A stretch of 64,000 bases of DNA from JAUMBM01 sp964645715 (GTDB lineage Bacteria; Bacteroidota; Bacteroidia; Chitinophagales; Saprospiraceae), in NCBI GenBank assembly GCA_964645715.1, contig CAZYAO010000017.1, positions 6,708 through 70,707 of the forward strand, written 5' to 3'. The notes beneath the pieces are model-generated. The model made no database searches, had not been told where the DNA came from, and worked only from the letters and a program-made list of their open reading frames with translations. The number at the start of each line of letters is the position of its first letter. Position 1 is the first letter of the stretch. This document shows positions 18,069 through 26,143 of the stretch, in pieces. Position numbers and translations under genes: made by a program.

Positions 18069-18728
18069 CTAGTCGCGCCATAAAAAAGGGAACAGGACAA
18101 GCGCTACCGCCAGAAGGCTTAAATCAATGGCTATCAGTATAACAATATCTCCGTCAATGGTCGTATCTGTCATCAGCCCCAGCGCATTGGCACTGATGCG
18201 AACAAGTGTCAGCAGCACGGGAATGATGAGTGGAAATCCCAGCACCGCCATAAGGGTGGCACTGTTTTGGGTCTTGGCAGCAATGGCGGCTATGAATGTC
18301 AGGGTGATGGACATGCCCACACTGCCCAATAAAATGATGGACACGAACAAACCCGTATTGCGTACGGGATTGGTAGTCAAAACCGAGAGCAGCGCCCAGC
18401 TGAGCATACTAAGTCCTGCCAATAATAGCGTATTGTAGATCATTTTGGCTACCAACAGGGCTGCAGGGTTGACCAGTGTGTAGTAGTATAATTGGCGTTG
18501 GTTGCTCTCCTGAACAAAGCTTTTTACAACAGCACTGATGGCCGCAAACAGCACCAACACCCAGTATAGTGCATTCCAGACCATGGGTTCAAGCCTGACG
18601 AGGGCGCTATAGGCAACAACTACACTAGATAGTACATACAACACTATGCCGCCCAACGCATATTGTGTACGCAACTCTAGCAACAGGTCGCGATGAATCA
18701 GCCGTATGGTTTCCTGCCAAAAATTCAT
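18069..18728 (-). CDS. ccmB: Heme exporter subunit CcmB
   Basis: This 219-residue protein has six hydrophobic segments and the CcmB pattern (RDLLLELRTQYALGG at the N-terminus; KSFVQESNQRQLYYY; a late GFPLIIPVL). CcmB is the membrane part of the CcmAB ABC transporter that releases holo-CcmE. No ccmA ATPase gene is adjacent. It leads the ccmB-ccmC-ccmD-gdh transcript. A promoter box lies only four bases before its ATG. Confidence 0.92.
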   Translation of the reverse strand: MNFWQETIRLIHRDLLLELRTQYALGGIVLYVLSSVVVAYSALVRLEPMVWNALYWVLVLFAAISAVVKSFVQESNQRQLYYYTLVNPAALLVAKMIYNTLLLAGLSMLSWALLSVLTTNPVRNTGLFVSIILLGSVGMSITLTFIAAIAAKTQNSATLMAVLGFPLIIPVLLTLVRISANALGLMTDTTIDGDIVILIAIDLSLLAVALVLFPFLWRD

Positions 18729-18732
18729 GCTG

Positions 18733-18740
18733 CAAATTTA
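18733..18740 (-). promoter_or_regulatory. Promoter box TAAATTTG immediately upstream of ccmB
   Basis: This is a TAnnTTTG match on the minus strand ending four bases before the ATG at 18728. Transcription would start at or inside the start codon, so the mRNA may be leaderless. Confidence 0.5.
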
Positions 18741-19003
18741 CAGGCTTTTTGCGCAATTCAGCTACATTTTTAAGTCTGGTCGAAAATGTGACAAGCGGCA
18801 GATAATACAGGTATAGGCCGCTGTAGATGACGTCTGCGTAACGGGTGATTACATCCTTGCCAACTTTTTTGCAGCTTTTTGATTATCTTTATGGCGGCAA
18901 AGAGCTGCTTTACGGTCGCAACAGCGGCTATACGACTCACTCCTGTGCATCAGGTGGAGCAATTATCTGATAATATCTGCGCAGACGTATACGTTACTGT
19001 GGT

Positions 19004-20224
19004 ATGAAAAATGAACTCCTCCCTTTCGTAAAAAATTGGCTGTCTATAGTTTATGTCAGCCTGCTGCTCATGGTGTCAGTGTCTGCCAGTGCTTCGGCAG
19101 ATCCCGCTTACTACAAGGCGCCGGCAAAAAGCGGCGACGGGGTGTTGTCGCTGATGCGTCGCTACCAGTTGGCTGACTTCAGTTGCAATATCGAGCGCTT
19201 TTACGAGCTCAACCGACTTTCCCGCAATGCAGCCTTGTTGGCAGGCAGGGAGTATCTGCTGCCAATACTCATTTATGAATTTAACGGACAGAGCATCCGT
19301 TCCACAATTGGGGTAGACAATTGGGAAATGGCACTCGCCATACAGCGCTACAACGAGGATATGCTCAGCAACGGGCACAGAAGCCAGTCTTATCGGGATG
19401 ACCGACAGCTATGGGTGCCTCATCATGCCTTGTATTGTGCGGCCGAAACGGTGCCTGTTCCTGCGCCTGCCAATAACCTCATCACAGAGCCTGCCAATCG
19501 CTCTTTTCCCATTTTTGGCAGCGAATATGCTTATGTTCCGCTGCTAAGCTCTCAGCTCTCAGGGCAGGTTTTCTATATCTCTGCCGGCCATGGCGGGCCG
19601 GATCCGGGGGCCATTGGCCATAGGGATGGCCAGCGACTGTGTGAGGACGAATATGCCTACGATGTGGCTCTAAGGCTTTGCCGGCAGCTACTGGCACACG
19701 GGGCAACAGCCTATATGATTATCCGGGATAAAAATGATGGTATCCGCAATGAGCAATTTCTTGTCTGTGATGAGGATGAGGTGCAGTGGGGCGATCAGCC
19801 AATCGATCTGAGCCAGCGCGTCCGGCTGACCGAACGTTCCGATATCATCAATGAATTGTATCGAAAGCACCAGGCAATGGGTGCGCGCCGTCAGGTGGCG
19901 CTGATGATTCATGTAGATTCTAGATCGGTGAGCCAACAAACGGATTTGTTCTTTTATCACCAGGAAAACAGTGAACTGAGCCAGCGCATGGCGCAGCGAA
20001 TGCATCAGACGATGGCTTCCAAGTACGCGCGTTATCAGGCCAACAGGGGGTACCACGGTACCGTCAGTACCCGTAATCTGCACATGCTGCGCGAATGCCT
20101 GCCTACCTCGGTCTATATTGAGCTGGCCAATATTCGCAATGCTTACGACCAGCGGCGAATCATCCAAACGCGCAATCGGCAGTTGCTGGCCGACTGGCTG
20201 TTTGAGGGCCTGCTGGAGCAGTAG
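19004..20224 (+). CDS. N-acetylmuramoyl-L-alanine amidase (Amidase_3) with LysM-like N-terminus
   Basis: This 406-residue exported enzyme should cleave the amide bond between muramic acid and the stem peptide in peptidoglycan. A signal peptide spans about residues 10-32. A LysM-like segment (about 41-90) may bind the wall. The catalytic domain has zinc ligands His196 in SAGHGGPDPG, a Glu in CEDEYAYDV (214-216) and His303 in MIHVDS, with the catalytic Glu373 in YIELANIRN. The gene stands alone between ccmB (divergent) and a convergent hypothetical gene, and a T-stem-A palindrome follows it. Confidence 0.88.
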   Translation: MKNELLPFVKNWLSIVYVSLLLMVSVSASASADPAYYKAPAKSGDGVLSLMRRYQLADFSCNIERFYELNRLSRNAALLAGREYLLPILIYEFNGQSIRSTIGVDNWEMALAIQRYNEDMLSNGHRSQSYRDDRQLWVPHHALYCAAETVPVPAPANNLITEPANRSFPIFGSEYAYVPLLSSQLSGQVFYISAGHGGPDPGAIGHRDGQRLCEDEYAYDVALRLCRQLLAHGATAYMIIRDKNDGIRNEQFLVCDEDEVQWGDQPIDLSQRVRLTERSDIINELYRKHQAMGARRQVALMIHVDSRSVSQQTDLFFYHQENSELSQRMAQRMHQTMASKYARYQANRGYHGTVSTRNLHMLRECLPTSVYIELANIRNAYDQRRIIQTRNRQLLADWLFEGLLEQ

Positions 20225-20232
20225 TGGCTATA

Positions 20233-20261
20233 TTTTTTGCGGCCTTAGCCGCCGCAAAAAA
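20233..20261. repeat. T-stem-A palindrome between convergent genes
   Basis: The arms TTTTTTGCGGC (20233-20243) and GCCGCAAAAAA (20251-20261) are perfect with a 7-base loop. The T tract is in the 5' arm and the A tract in the 3' arm, the reverse of a canonical terminator. Confidence 0.65.
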
Positions 20262-20280
20262 CATCTCGCCGACAGGCTTA

Positions 20281-21222
20281 TTAGCCTTTATTTTCACGTC
20301 CAAAAAGGTCCTTGCTGCGGGCGTCGAGGATAGGCTTGGGGGTGGGCGCCTTGTCCATCGATTCGGTAGGTAGCTGGTCAATGTAGCGCCAGCGCTGGTT
20401 TTTCCAAAAATAAGCCTCGTAGGTGCCGTCCGGCACGTAGAGCGTCCTCCCGTCCGGGCCACCAATTTCCATGAGGTGATCAAACACAATCATGCCAAGT
20501 TCGTCGTCATAGTTGCACCGCACAGAGGCGTCAGCAGAGTATTCGAGCAGGATTCGGTTTTTGTACAAAGGTTTATTGTCGGACGTCTGATGCATAAAGA
20601 CAGCTGCACCAAATACGGGCTGCTCATTTTCAAATGTGAGCACTTCAATGATTTTTCGCTTCGCGAAGAACTCATAACCGTCGAAGCCAAATAGCAACCA
20701 GGCGGGCTTGCCATCAGGTGTGGAAGTTGGCAGCAATCGATAGTAAACAGCTCCGTACCAGCGGTCGGGTGTCAGTCGTTGCTGCGTAAGGTCTACGCCC
20801 GTGAACTCAAACGAACGGTCAATCAGCGGGTATAGCTTCAGCGTCTCCCGGTTCATCTGTATGGCGCCGTAGTAGCGATACTCATTCTCATTGACGTACA
20901 GCTGCCAGGTAAATATCCGAAACGTGCTGTCTGGAGGATATAAGACGGAAATGTTTTGCAGTTGCTGAAAGTTGTAGGAGAAGGAATTGGGCACCCGCAG
21001 GCAACGAACAAGGGTGGTGATAAGGCTTTTGCAGGCAACAAAACGGTTGTCTGCAATAGAATCGTTGATAACAGCATACGAGAGCACGCCCAGCGTGTCT
21101 TCTATGGAACTTATCTGGGCCGTCGCTTCTGCAGTCAGGGTGCCGGCTTTTTGTGCCTGTACATGAAAACTTAAGGCGACAAACAGGGGGAGTAGCAACA
21201 GATAGCTCAGCGTTGTTTTCAT
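20281..21222 (-). CDS. Exported protein of unknown function
   Basis: This 313-residue protein has a clear signal peptide (hydrophobic to about residue 22, cleavage near VQAQ). The mature part is aromatic-rich and mostly beta-like (EYRYYGAIQMN, RWYGAVYYRLLP, WLLFGFDGYEFFAKRK). Its C-terminus ends in a polar tail. I do not recognise a domain with known function, but the pattern resembles conserved exported proteins of Bacteroidota. It is convergent with the amidase and divergent from rimO. Confidence 0.7.
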   Translation of the reverse strand: MKTTLSYLLLLPLFVALSFHVQAQKAGTLTAEATAQISSIEDTLGVLSYAVINDSIADNRFVACKSLITTLVRCLRVPNSFSYNFQQLQNISVLYPPDSTFRIFTWQLYVNENEYRYYGAIQMNRETLKLYPLIDRSFEFTGVDLTQQRLTPDRWYGAVYYRLLPTSTPDGKPAWLLFGFDGYEFFAKRKIIEVLTFENEQPVFGAAVFMHQTSDNKPLYKNRILLEYSADASVRCNYDDELGMIVFDHLMEIGGPDGRTLYVPDGTYEAYFWKNQRWRYIDQLPTESMDKAPTPKPILDARSKDLFGRENKG

Positions 21223-21411
21223 ATGGCTTGTTCGTTGTTGAATTGATTCAGCTCAAAGCAGTAACGTCTTTGATAACGCATCATTGTAGTAAAAGTTATT
21301 TTTTAGTAGTCTGAAGGTATATTATTGCAATACGACTGTTCGCAGGCTGGAAATTTAATGCGAACTTTGCGGCGCTTTTGGCAGAAGTGAAAAGCTTATC
21401 TTATAGCAAAG

Positions 21412-22731
21412 ATGAAAACAAAAAAACTTAGCCGCGACAAAGTCAATGTTATCACACTCGGCTGTTCTAAAAATCTGGTTGATTCTGAAGATCTGATCAC
21501 CCAGCTGCGGGGCAATGACTATCAGGTTGTACATGACAGCAACGAAGAGGATGCCAATATTGTCATTATCAATACCTGCGGGTTCATCGATCTGGCCAAA
21601 CAGGAGTCCATCGATACTATCCTCGAATATGCTGCGCGCAAACAAGAGGGTGATATCGAAAAGCTGTACGTCACGGGCTGCCTGAGTCAGCGCTATAAGG
21701 ATGATCTGGAAGAGGAAATCCCGGAAGTCGATGCTTATTTTGGTACGCTGGAGCTGCCGGCACTGCTCGCCCGGCTAAATGCTGACTATAAGCACGAACT
21801 CATCGGCGAGCGGGTGCTTACCACGCCCATGCATTACGCTTACCTCAAAATTTCAGAAGGGTGCAACAGAACCTGTTCCTTTTGCGCGATCCCGCTTATG
21901 CGGGGCAAGCACCAGAGCAAGCCTATAGAGGCTCTGGTGACGGAGGCCGGCCATTTGGCCCGGAGAGGAGTTAAGGAACTTATACTAATTGCACAGGAAC
22001 TCACCTACTACGGGCTGGACCTGTACAAAGAACGGCGGCTTGCTGACTTGCTCAATGCACTGGCTGATGTGGAAGGAATCGAGTGGATTCGCCTTCACTA
22101 TGCCTATCCCAGCAAGTTTCCACTAGAGGTCTTTGATGTGATGGCGGCACGAACTGAAATCTGTAATTACCTAGATATGCCCCTGCAGCACGCCAGCAAT
22201 ACCGTGCTCGACCGCATGCGGCGGCAAATTACCAGAGAAGAAACCATCGAGCTTATCCGCTATGCCCGCGAAAAAGTTCCTGGTATTGCTATCAGAACAA
22301 CCATGCTGGTGGGTTTTCCGGGCGAGAGTGATAGTGAGTTCGAGGAGTTATGCGAGTTCGTTCGCGAGATGAAGTTCGATCGCCTGGGGGTATTCCAATA
22401 CAGTCACGAGGAAGATACCCGCGCCTATGACTTGGAGGATGATGTGCCTGCCGAGCTAAAGGCAGACAGAGCCGCCAGGCTGATGGCCATACAACAGGAA
22501 ATAAGTGAGGCCGCCAATCAGGCTAAGGTGGGCAGTACCTTCCGCGTGCTGTTTGATCGCAAAGAAGGTGGCTATTTCGTCGGGCGTACAGAGGCGGACA
22601 GCCCTGAAGTGGACAATGAGGTGCTGGTAGCTGCTGCAGAGCAGTATGTGCGCATTGGTGACTTTGCACAGGTTACCATCACCAGCGCTATGGAATATGA
22701 CCTGTTGGGTAACATTAGCACAAATGAGTAA
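21412..22731 (+). CDS. rimO: Ribosomal protein uS12 methylthiotransferase RimO
   Basis: This 439-residue radical SAM enzyme adds a methylthio group to an aspartate of ribosomal protein uS12. The N-terminal domain has the second-cluster cysteines in LGCSKN, NTCGF and TGCLS. The radical SAM motif is CNRTCSFC, and a C-terminal TRAM domain follows (about 375-439). The GCSKNLVDSE opening separates it from MiaB. The gene stands alone, followed by a palindrome and a terminator. Confidence 0.96.
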   Translation: MKTKKLSRDKVNVITLGCSKNLVDSEDLITQLRGNDYQVVHDSNEEDANIVIINTCGFIDLAKQESIDTILEYAARKQEGDIEKLYVTGCLSQRYKDDLEEEIPEVDAYFGTLELPALLARLNADYKHELIGERVLTTPMHYAYLKISEGCNRTCSFCAIPLMRGKHQSKPIEALVTEAGHLARRGVKELILIAQELTYYGLDLYKERRLADLLNALADVEGIEWIRLHYAYPSKFPLEVFDVMAARTEICNYLDMPLQHASNTVLDRMRRQITREETIELIRYAREKVPGIAIRTTMLVGFPGESDSEFEELCEFVREMKFDRLGVFQYSHEEDTRAYDLEDDVPAELKADRAARLMAIQQEISEAANQAKVGSTFRVLFDRKEGGYFVGRTEADSPEVDNEVLVAAAEQYVRIGDFAQVTITSAMEYDLLGNISTNE

Positions 22732-22750
22732 GTACCTGCAAAAGGTATTT

Positions 22751-22792
22751 AGCCCTTTTGTTTTGCCGCAGAAGGCGGCAAAATAAAAGGCT
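22751..22792. repeat. T-stem-A palindrome after rimO
   Basis: The arms at 22751-22769 and 22775-22792 are complementary with one mismatch and a one-base bulge; the apex is TTTTGCCGC and GCGGCAAAA. T lies in the 5' arm and A in the 3' arm. Confidence 0.6.
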
Positions 22793-22796
22793 TACT

Positions 22797-22841
22797 AATG
22801 TTTGTTCCTTGATTTTTACAATACATCAAGGAACAAACATT
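22797..22841 (+). terminator. Probable terminator of rimO
   Basis: Perfect 17-bp arms at 22797-22813 and 22825-22841 enclose an 11-base loop and are followed by a T run. It lies between rimO and the convergent mscS-like gene. Confidence 0.65.
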
Positions 22842-22866
22842 TTTTCAAAGCACCCTTTTCTTCGCC

Positions 22867-23730
22867 TTAGGTAATCTCCGCGGCATGTACATGTGTGTTT
22901 ATATAGTTGACAACGCTCCTGATTGTCTGCTTGCGTATGTTGCGTTCCAGCTCGCGGTCGCGGTGGCGCAGCACATACTGGAATTTAAACGAAATCCTGT
23001 CCTTTTCCAGCGCTACAGCCTTGAGGGCATAACTGTCCGGTTCGATGTGGATAGCGTAGGAACTCACCGCTAGTATCAGATCTCGCTCCAGCTCTTCAAC
23101 AGTTTTCAGGGCTTTGATGTCCAGATCAAATTCAACACTGATCCGGCGAATAGAGCCCTTGGTGAAGTTGATGATTTCGCTGGAGTAAACTTTGTTATTG
23201 GGGATGAAGACAATCTCGTCATCATCATTGAGCAGGGCTACTTTGGTTAGCGTCAAATCTAATATCTTACCCTTATGGCCCGCAATCTGCACATAGTCAT
23301 CGATGGAAATTTCTCCCGAAAAACTAATGATGATGCCACTGATAAGCTCCGAAATGTAGTCTTTGGCAATGATGGCAATGGCCGCAGCAACAATGCTCAG
23401 GGTAGTGAAAAGTGTGCGATAATCAATGCCCCATAAGCCAAGGATGGTCATAATAAGCGCGCCTGCCTGCAACATATACCATATATTCGTCAGGCCTATG
23501 ATGAGCGTATCGTGCTCTCCTGGCTGCAAATTTTTACGCCTGCGCCAAATCCAGCTGAGTGTTCTCACCCCCAGCGAACTGCCAAAAGCAAAGATGAAAA
23601 AATTGAGAATCAGCTGCAGCGGATGCTGAAAAGCATCGGGAATGGAGAGGAACTCACTAATCCATTGGCGTGACAGGTAGATGGCTATCAGTACAAAAGT
23701 AATAATGCCAATTAGCCAGGATCGCAGCAT
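22867..23730 (-). CDS. Small-conductance mechanosensitive channel (MscS family)
   Basis: This 287-residue membrane protein has three to four N-terminal helices and then the pore-lining and beta domain of MscS (ATLSIVAAAI-like helix, KDYISELISGIIISFSG, DYVQIAGHKGKILDLTL, VFIPNNKVYSSEIINFT). Such channels open under membrane tension to release solutes during osmotic downshock. The gene starts three bases after the stop of the esterase gene upstream, so the two are very probably co-transcribed. Confidence 0.9.
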   Translation of the reverse strand: MLRSWLIGIITFVLIAIYLSRQWISEFLSIPDAFQHPLQLILNFFIFAFGSSLGVRTLSWIWRRRKNLQPGEHDTLIIGLTNIWYMLQAGALIMTILGLWGIDYRTLFTTLSIVAAAIAIIAKDYISELISGIIISFSGEISIDDYVQIAGHKGKILDLTLTKVALLNDDDEIVFIPNNKVYSSEIINFTKGSIRRISVEFDLDIKALKTVEELERDLILAVSSYAIHIEPDSYALKAVALEKDRISFKFQYVLRHRDRELERNIRKQTIRSVVNYINTHVHAAEIT

Positions 23731-23733
23731 GAT

Positions 23734-24657
23734 TTAATAACTTTTTTGAACAATAATTGCTTGTCGCCAGAACTGGTAGATGATGTCGTGTTCGATAAAA
23801 TCATACACCAGACTGACCTGACTGATGAGTGGAAGATAGCTCCACTCGTGCTTGCCATGGCGGAATACCACGTTGTAGTAGGGGGCATCCAATCTGTTTA
23901 GTTGGGCGGTGATGGGCTCGGGCCCGTAGAGTATCAGATACCCAGGCTTGTCTTCAGCACATAAATGATGGGACGCCACGCCATAGGGAACCAAATTATC
24001 TTCGGTACCATGAAAGAACAAGCTGGGGACTGCATTAGTTCTATTGATCTGGCTGGTATCGGCCAATGCACCGGCCATACTAATTAGGCCGGCATAGCGG
24101 TAGCCTGCAGGCAGGGGGCTTGTGGGTGGCGGGAGCACTTTCTCGGGCCAGTAAGCTGCATGGAGAATGGCTTCTGCACCAGCACTGCTGCCAGCCAGGA
24201 TGATGTGCAGGCTGTCCTGCCCGGCTCTTTTGGCCCGCTGCCGAAAAAATTCAGTAGCATCGTATACATCCTCAACAGCAGCTTTGAAGGTCTCTAGTTT
24301 TTCTGCAGCCGGCCGGTTGCATCCAAAACCTTTTCCCTTGGCAGTCAGCCGATAGCTGATGCTGGCCGACTGATAACCAAAGGTTGCCAGTTGCCTGCTG
24401 AAGTAACTATTGGCTTGCTCGCTGCGACTGCCTCCGCTGAATCCTCCTCCGTGTACAAAAATAACCAAGTACTTGTTGCGCAGTGAGTCAGCCACTGGGT
24501 GGTAGTAATCCAGTGCGAGGGTATCTTTACCCTTGATGGAATACACCAGTTCCTCCATGACAACAGGTACCTCCAAGGTGTTTTCCTGTGCGCGGAGCGC
24601 AGGAGCTATCAGCATGATGAGCACAAATCCGGCAATATATCGGGCGAGCAGTTTCAT
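23734..24657 (-). CDS. Exported alpha/beta hydrolase (esterase/lipase-like)
   Basis: This 307-residue protein has a signal peptide (MKLLARYIAGFVLIML, cleavage near LRAQ) and an alpha/beta hydrolase fold. HGGGFSGG (69-76) forms the oxyanion region, GSSAG (156-160) carries the nucleophile Ser158, and FRHGKHEW near the C-terminus supplies the likely catalytic His. The order resembles hormone-sensitive-lipase-like esterases. The natural ester is unknown. ATG 24657 is chosen because the signal peptide begins there. The stop is three bases before mscS; tesB lies 80 bp upstream. Confidence 0.85.
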   Translation of the reverse strand: MKLLARYIAGFVLIMLIAPALRAQENTLEVPVVMEELVYSIKGKDTLALDYYHPVADSLRNKYLVIFVHGGGFSGGSRSEQANSYFSRQLATFGYQSASISYRLTAKGKGFGCNRPAAEKLETFKAAVEDVYDATEFFRQRAKRAGQDSLHIILAGSSAGAEAILHAAYWPEKVLPPPTSPLPAGYRYAGLISMAGALADTSQINRTNAVPSLFFHGTEDNLVPYGVASHHLCAEDKPGYLILYGPEPITAQLNRLDAPYYNVVFRHGKHEWSYLPLISQVSLVYDFIEHDIIYQFWRQAIIVQKSY

Positions 24658-24737
24658 GTACGTAGATGCAATTGGTGATAAAAAATGAGCAACTTGCTTT
24701 GCAACAAAGACGATCCGGCTGCCTCCGCAATTGCGTG

Positions 24738-25610
24738 TTAAGGATTGGCATCCGGTTGTTTTAAACGAAGCAATCCTTCCTGACAAACACTGGCTACAAG
24801 TTTTCCGTTCCGGTCAAAGATATTTCCTCTTGTAAAGCCGCGCGCGCCGGCTGCTGACGGGCTGTCAATGGCGTACAGCAGCCAGTCGTCCATCCTGAAG
24901 TCCCGGTGAAACCACATGGCATGGTCGAGACTGGCCAGCATGACATCGGTAAAATTGCCCGCAAGTCCATGCGGCAGCAAGGCGGTAGTCAACAGGTTGT
25001 AGTCACTGGCATAAGCAAGGCTTAGTTGGTGCCACTTTTTTTCATCGGTCATCTGTCCTTTGGCTCGCATCCATACGTGCCGTACAGGGTCGTATTTTTC
25101 ACGAATCATTGGGTGCTGGAATTCAACGGGCCTGAATTCTAGTGGTCGTTCAACATCCAGCAACTTTTTCAGGCTTGCAGGCAGCAAATGGCCATACTCT
25201 TTGGCAATATACTCCCAACTGGGCAAGTCCTCGGGGGGAGATACTTTGGGCATTGCTATCTGGTGATCCAGCCCTGTTTCCAGCCCGTGAAAGGAGGCCG
25301 ACAAGTTGAAAATGGCGCGACCGTGCTGAATCGCTTTGACACTGCGGGTGGTAAAGCTGCCCCCGTCGCGTATACGGTCAACTTCAAATATGATCGGCGC
25401 ATTGATGTCGCCGGAAAGCAGGAAATAGCCGTGCACAGAATGAACGTAGCGGTCGGTCGGGGAAGTCTGTATCGCTGCACTTAGTGCTTGTGCCAGCACC
25501 TGGCCGCCGAAGACGCGTGAGGAACCTACCTCGCGACTTCCTCCCCGGAAGAGGTTAACTTCTATCTGCTCCAGCTGCAAATGGTCGATTAAATCTTGGA
25601 TTGTTTTCAT
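24738..25610 (-). CDS. tesB: Acyl-CoA thioesterase II
   Basis: This 290-residue double-hotdog enzyme hydrolyses acyl-CoA to free fatty acid and CoA. Family features include NLFRGGSREVGSSRVFGGQVLAQAL near the N-terminus, SVHGYFLLSGD, and the second hotdog with SLDHAMWFHR (containing the catalytic Asp) and the RGFTRGNIFDRNGKLVAS end. Length is close to E. coli TesB (286). The ATG at 25610 is nine codons inside the longest frame and agrees with the family's start and with the promoter box just upstream. Confidence 0.93.
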   Translation of the reverse strand: MKTIQDLIDHLQLEQIEVNLFRGGSREVGSSRVFGGQVLAQALSAAIQTSPTDRYVHSVHGYFLLSGDINAPIIFEVDRIRDGGSFTTRSVKAIQHGRAIFNLSASFHGLETGLDHQIAMPKVSPPEDLPSWEYIAKEYGHLLPASLKKLLDVERPLEFRPVEFQHPMIREKYDPVRHVWMRAKGQMTDEKKWHQLSLAYASDYNLLTTALLPHGLAGNFTDVMLASLDHAMWFHRDFRMDDWLLYAIDSPSAAGARGFTRGNIFDRNGKLVASVCQEGLLRLKQPDANP

Positions 25611-25615
25611 GTCTG

Positions 25616-25623
25616 CAAAGATA
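25616..25623 (-). promoter_or_regulatory. Promoter box TATCTTTG immediately upstream of tesB
   Basis: This is a TAnnTTTG match on the minus strand five bases before the ATG. The predicted transcription start coincides with the start codon, so tesB mRNA may be leaderless. Confidence 0.5.
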
Positions 25624-25677
25624 GCGGACAGGAACATACAGCGTTCTTTTAATCTGTAGGTTTCATCGGCTGACCAT

Positions 25678-25719
25678 TAAAGCACTTTTTGGCAGCATTA
25701 GCTGCTAAAAAGTGCTTTA
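25678..25719. repeat. T-stem-A palindrome
   Basis: The 19-bp arms at 25678-25696 and 25701-25719 (one mismatch) enclose a 4-base loop; the apex is TTTTTGGCAGC and GCTGCTAAAAA. It lies downstream of the small membrane-protein gene. Confidence 0.65.
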
Positions 25720-25769
25720 TAGATGCCCCTTAGGGCCTTAAAGTGGCTGCACAATCGGTATGTGGCGGT

Positions 25770-25904
25770 CTATATGCCTGCATATACCAGGTACAACAAT
25801 ATCAGCAATGCCAACGTGATGGCCACGACAATGCCAAAAAATTTCTTGTTATCGCGTTTGTCAACAGACTGGATGCGCTGCTTTTTCTTTGACTGCGTAG
25901 ACAT
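25770..25904 (-). CDS. Small single-helix membrane protein (44 residues)
   Basis: A 44-residue reading frame begins with a basic segment (STQSKKKQRIQSVDKRDNKK) and continues into one hydrophobic helix (FFGIVVAITLALLILLYLVY). The ATG at 25904 is supported by a TAnnTTTG box at 25946-25953, which would give a leader of about 35 bases. A T-stem-A palindrome lies downstream. The function is unknown; many such proteins are membrane-stress or complex-associated factors, but nothing here shows which. Confidence 0.5.
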   Translation of the reverse strand: MSTQSKKKQRIQSVDKRDNKKFFGIVVAITLALLILLYLVYAGI

Positions 25905-25945
25905 AGCCTTTGTTTTTATTGAATCAAATTTAATGCTGTTCAGCT

Positions 25946-25953
25946 CAAATGTA
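25946..25953 (-). promoter_or_regulatory. Promoter box TACATTTG for the 44-residue protein
   Basis: This is an exact TAnnTTTG match on the minus strand, about 42 bases upstream of the ATG at 25904. Confidence 0.45.
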
Positions 25954-26051
25954 AGCATCCTTCTGCATAATTGAAAAATTTTTGGGCATTTTCCGGTTGA
26001 TCGGTGAGCGAAATATTTGGGAAGACATAGGCAGATGCATGCAATTGGTTT

Positions 26052-26110
26052 ATGCCTGCTACCTCGGGCTGAGGCTGCATATAAGCAGCCTTAGCCGGAA
26101 GCAGAGGCAT
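26052..26110 (-). terminator. Imperfect hairpin downstream of sbcC
   Basis: Inner arms at 26065-26078 and 26085-26098 (two imperfect pairs) enclose ATATAA, and outer ATGCCT/AGGCAT arms extend the stem. It lies 30-90 bases beyond the sbcC stop codon and may end the sbcDC transcript. Confidence 0.45.
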
Positions 26111-26143
26111 GTCAACAGCCTGATTTTTTCAGCTTCCTTTCAC

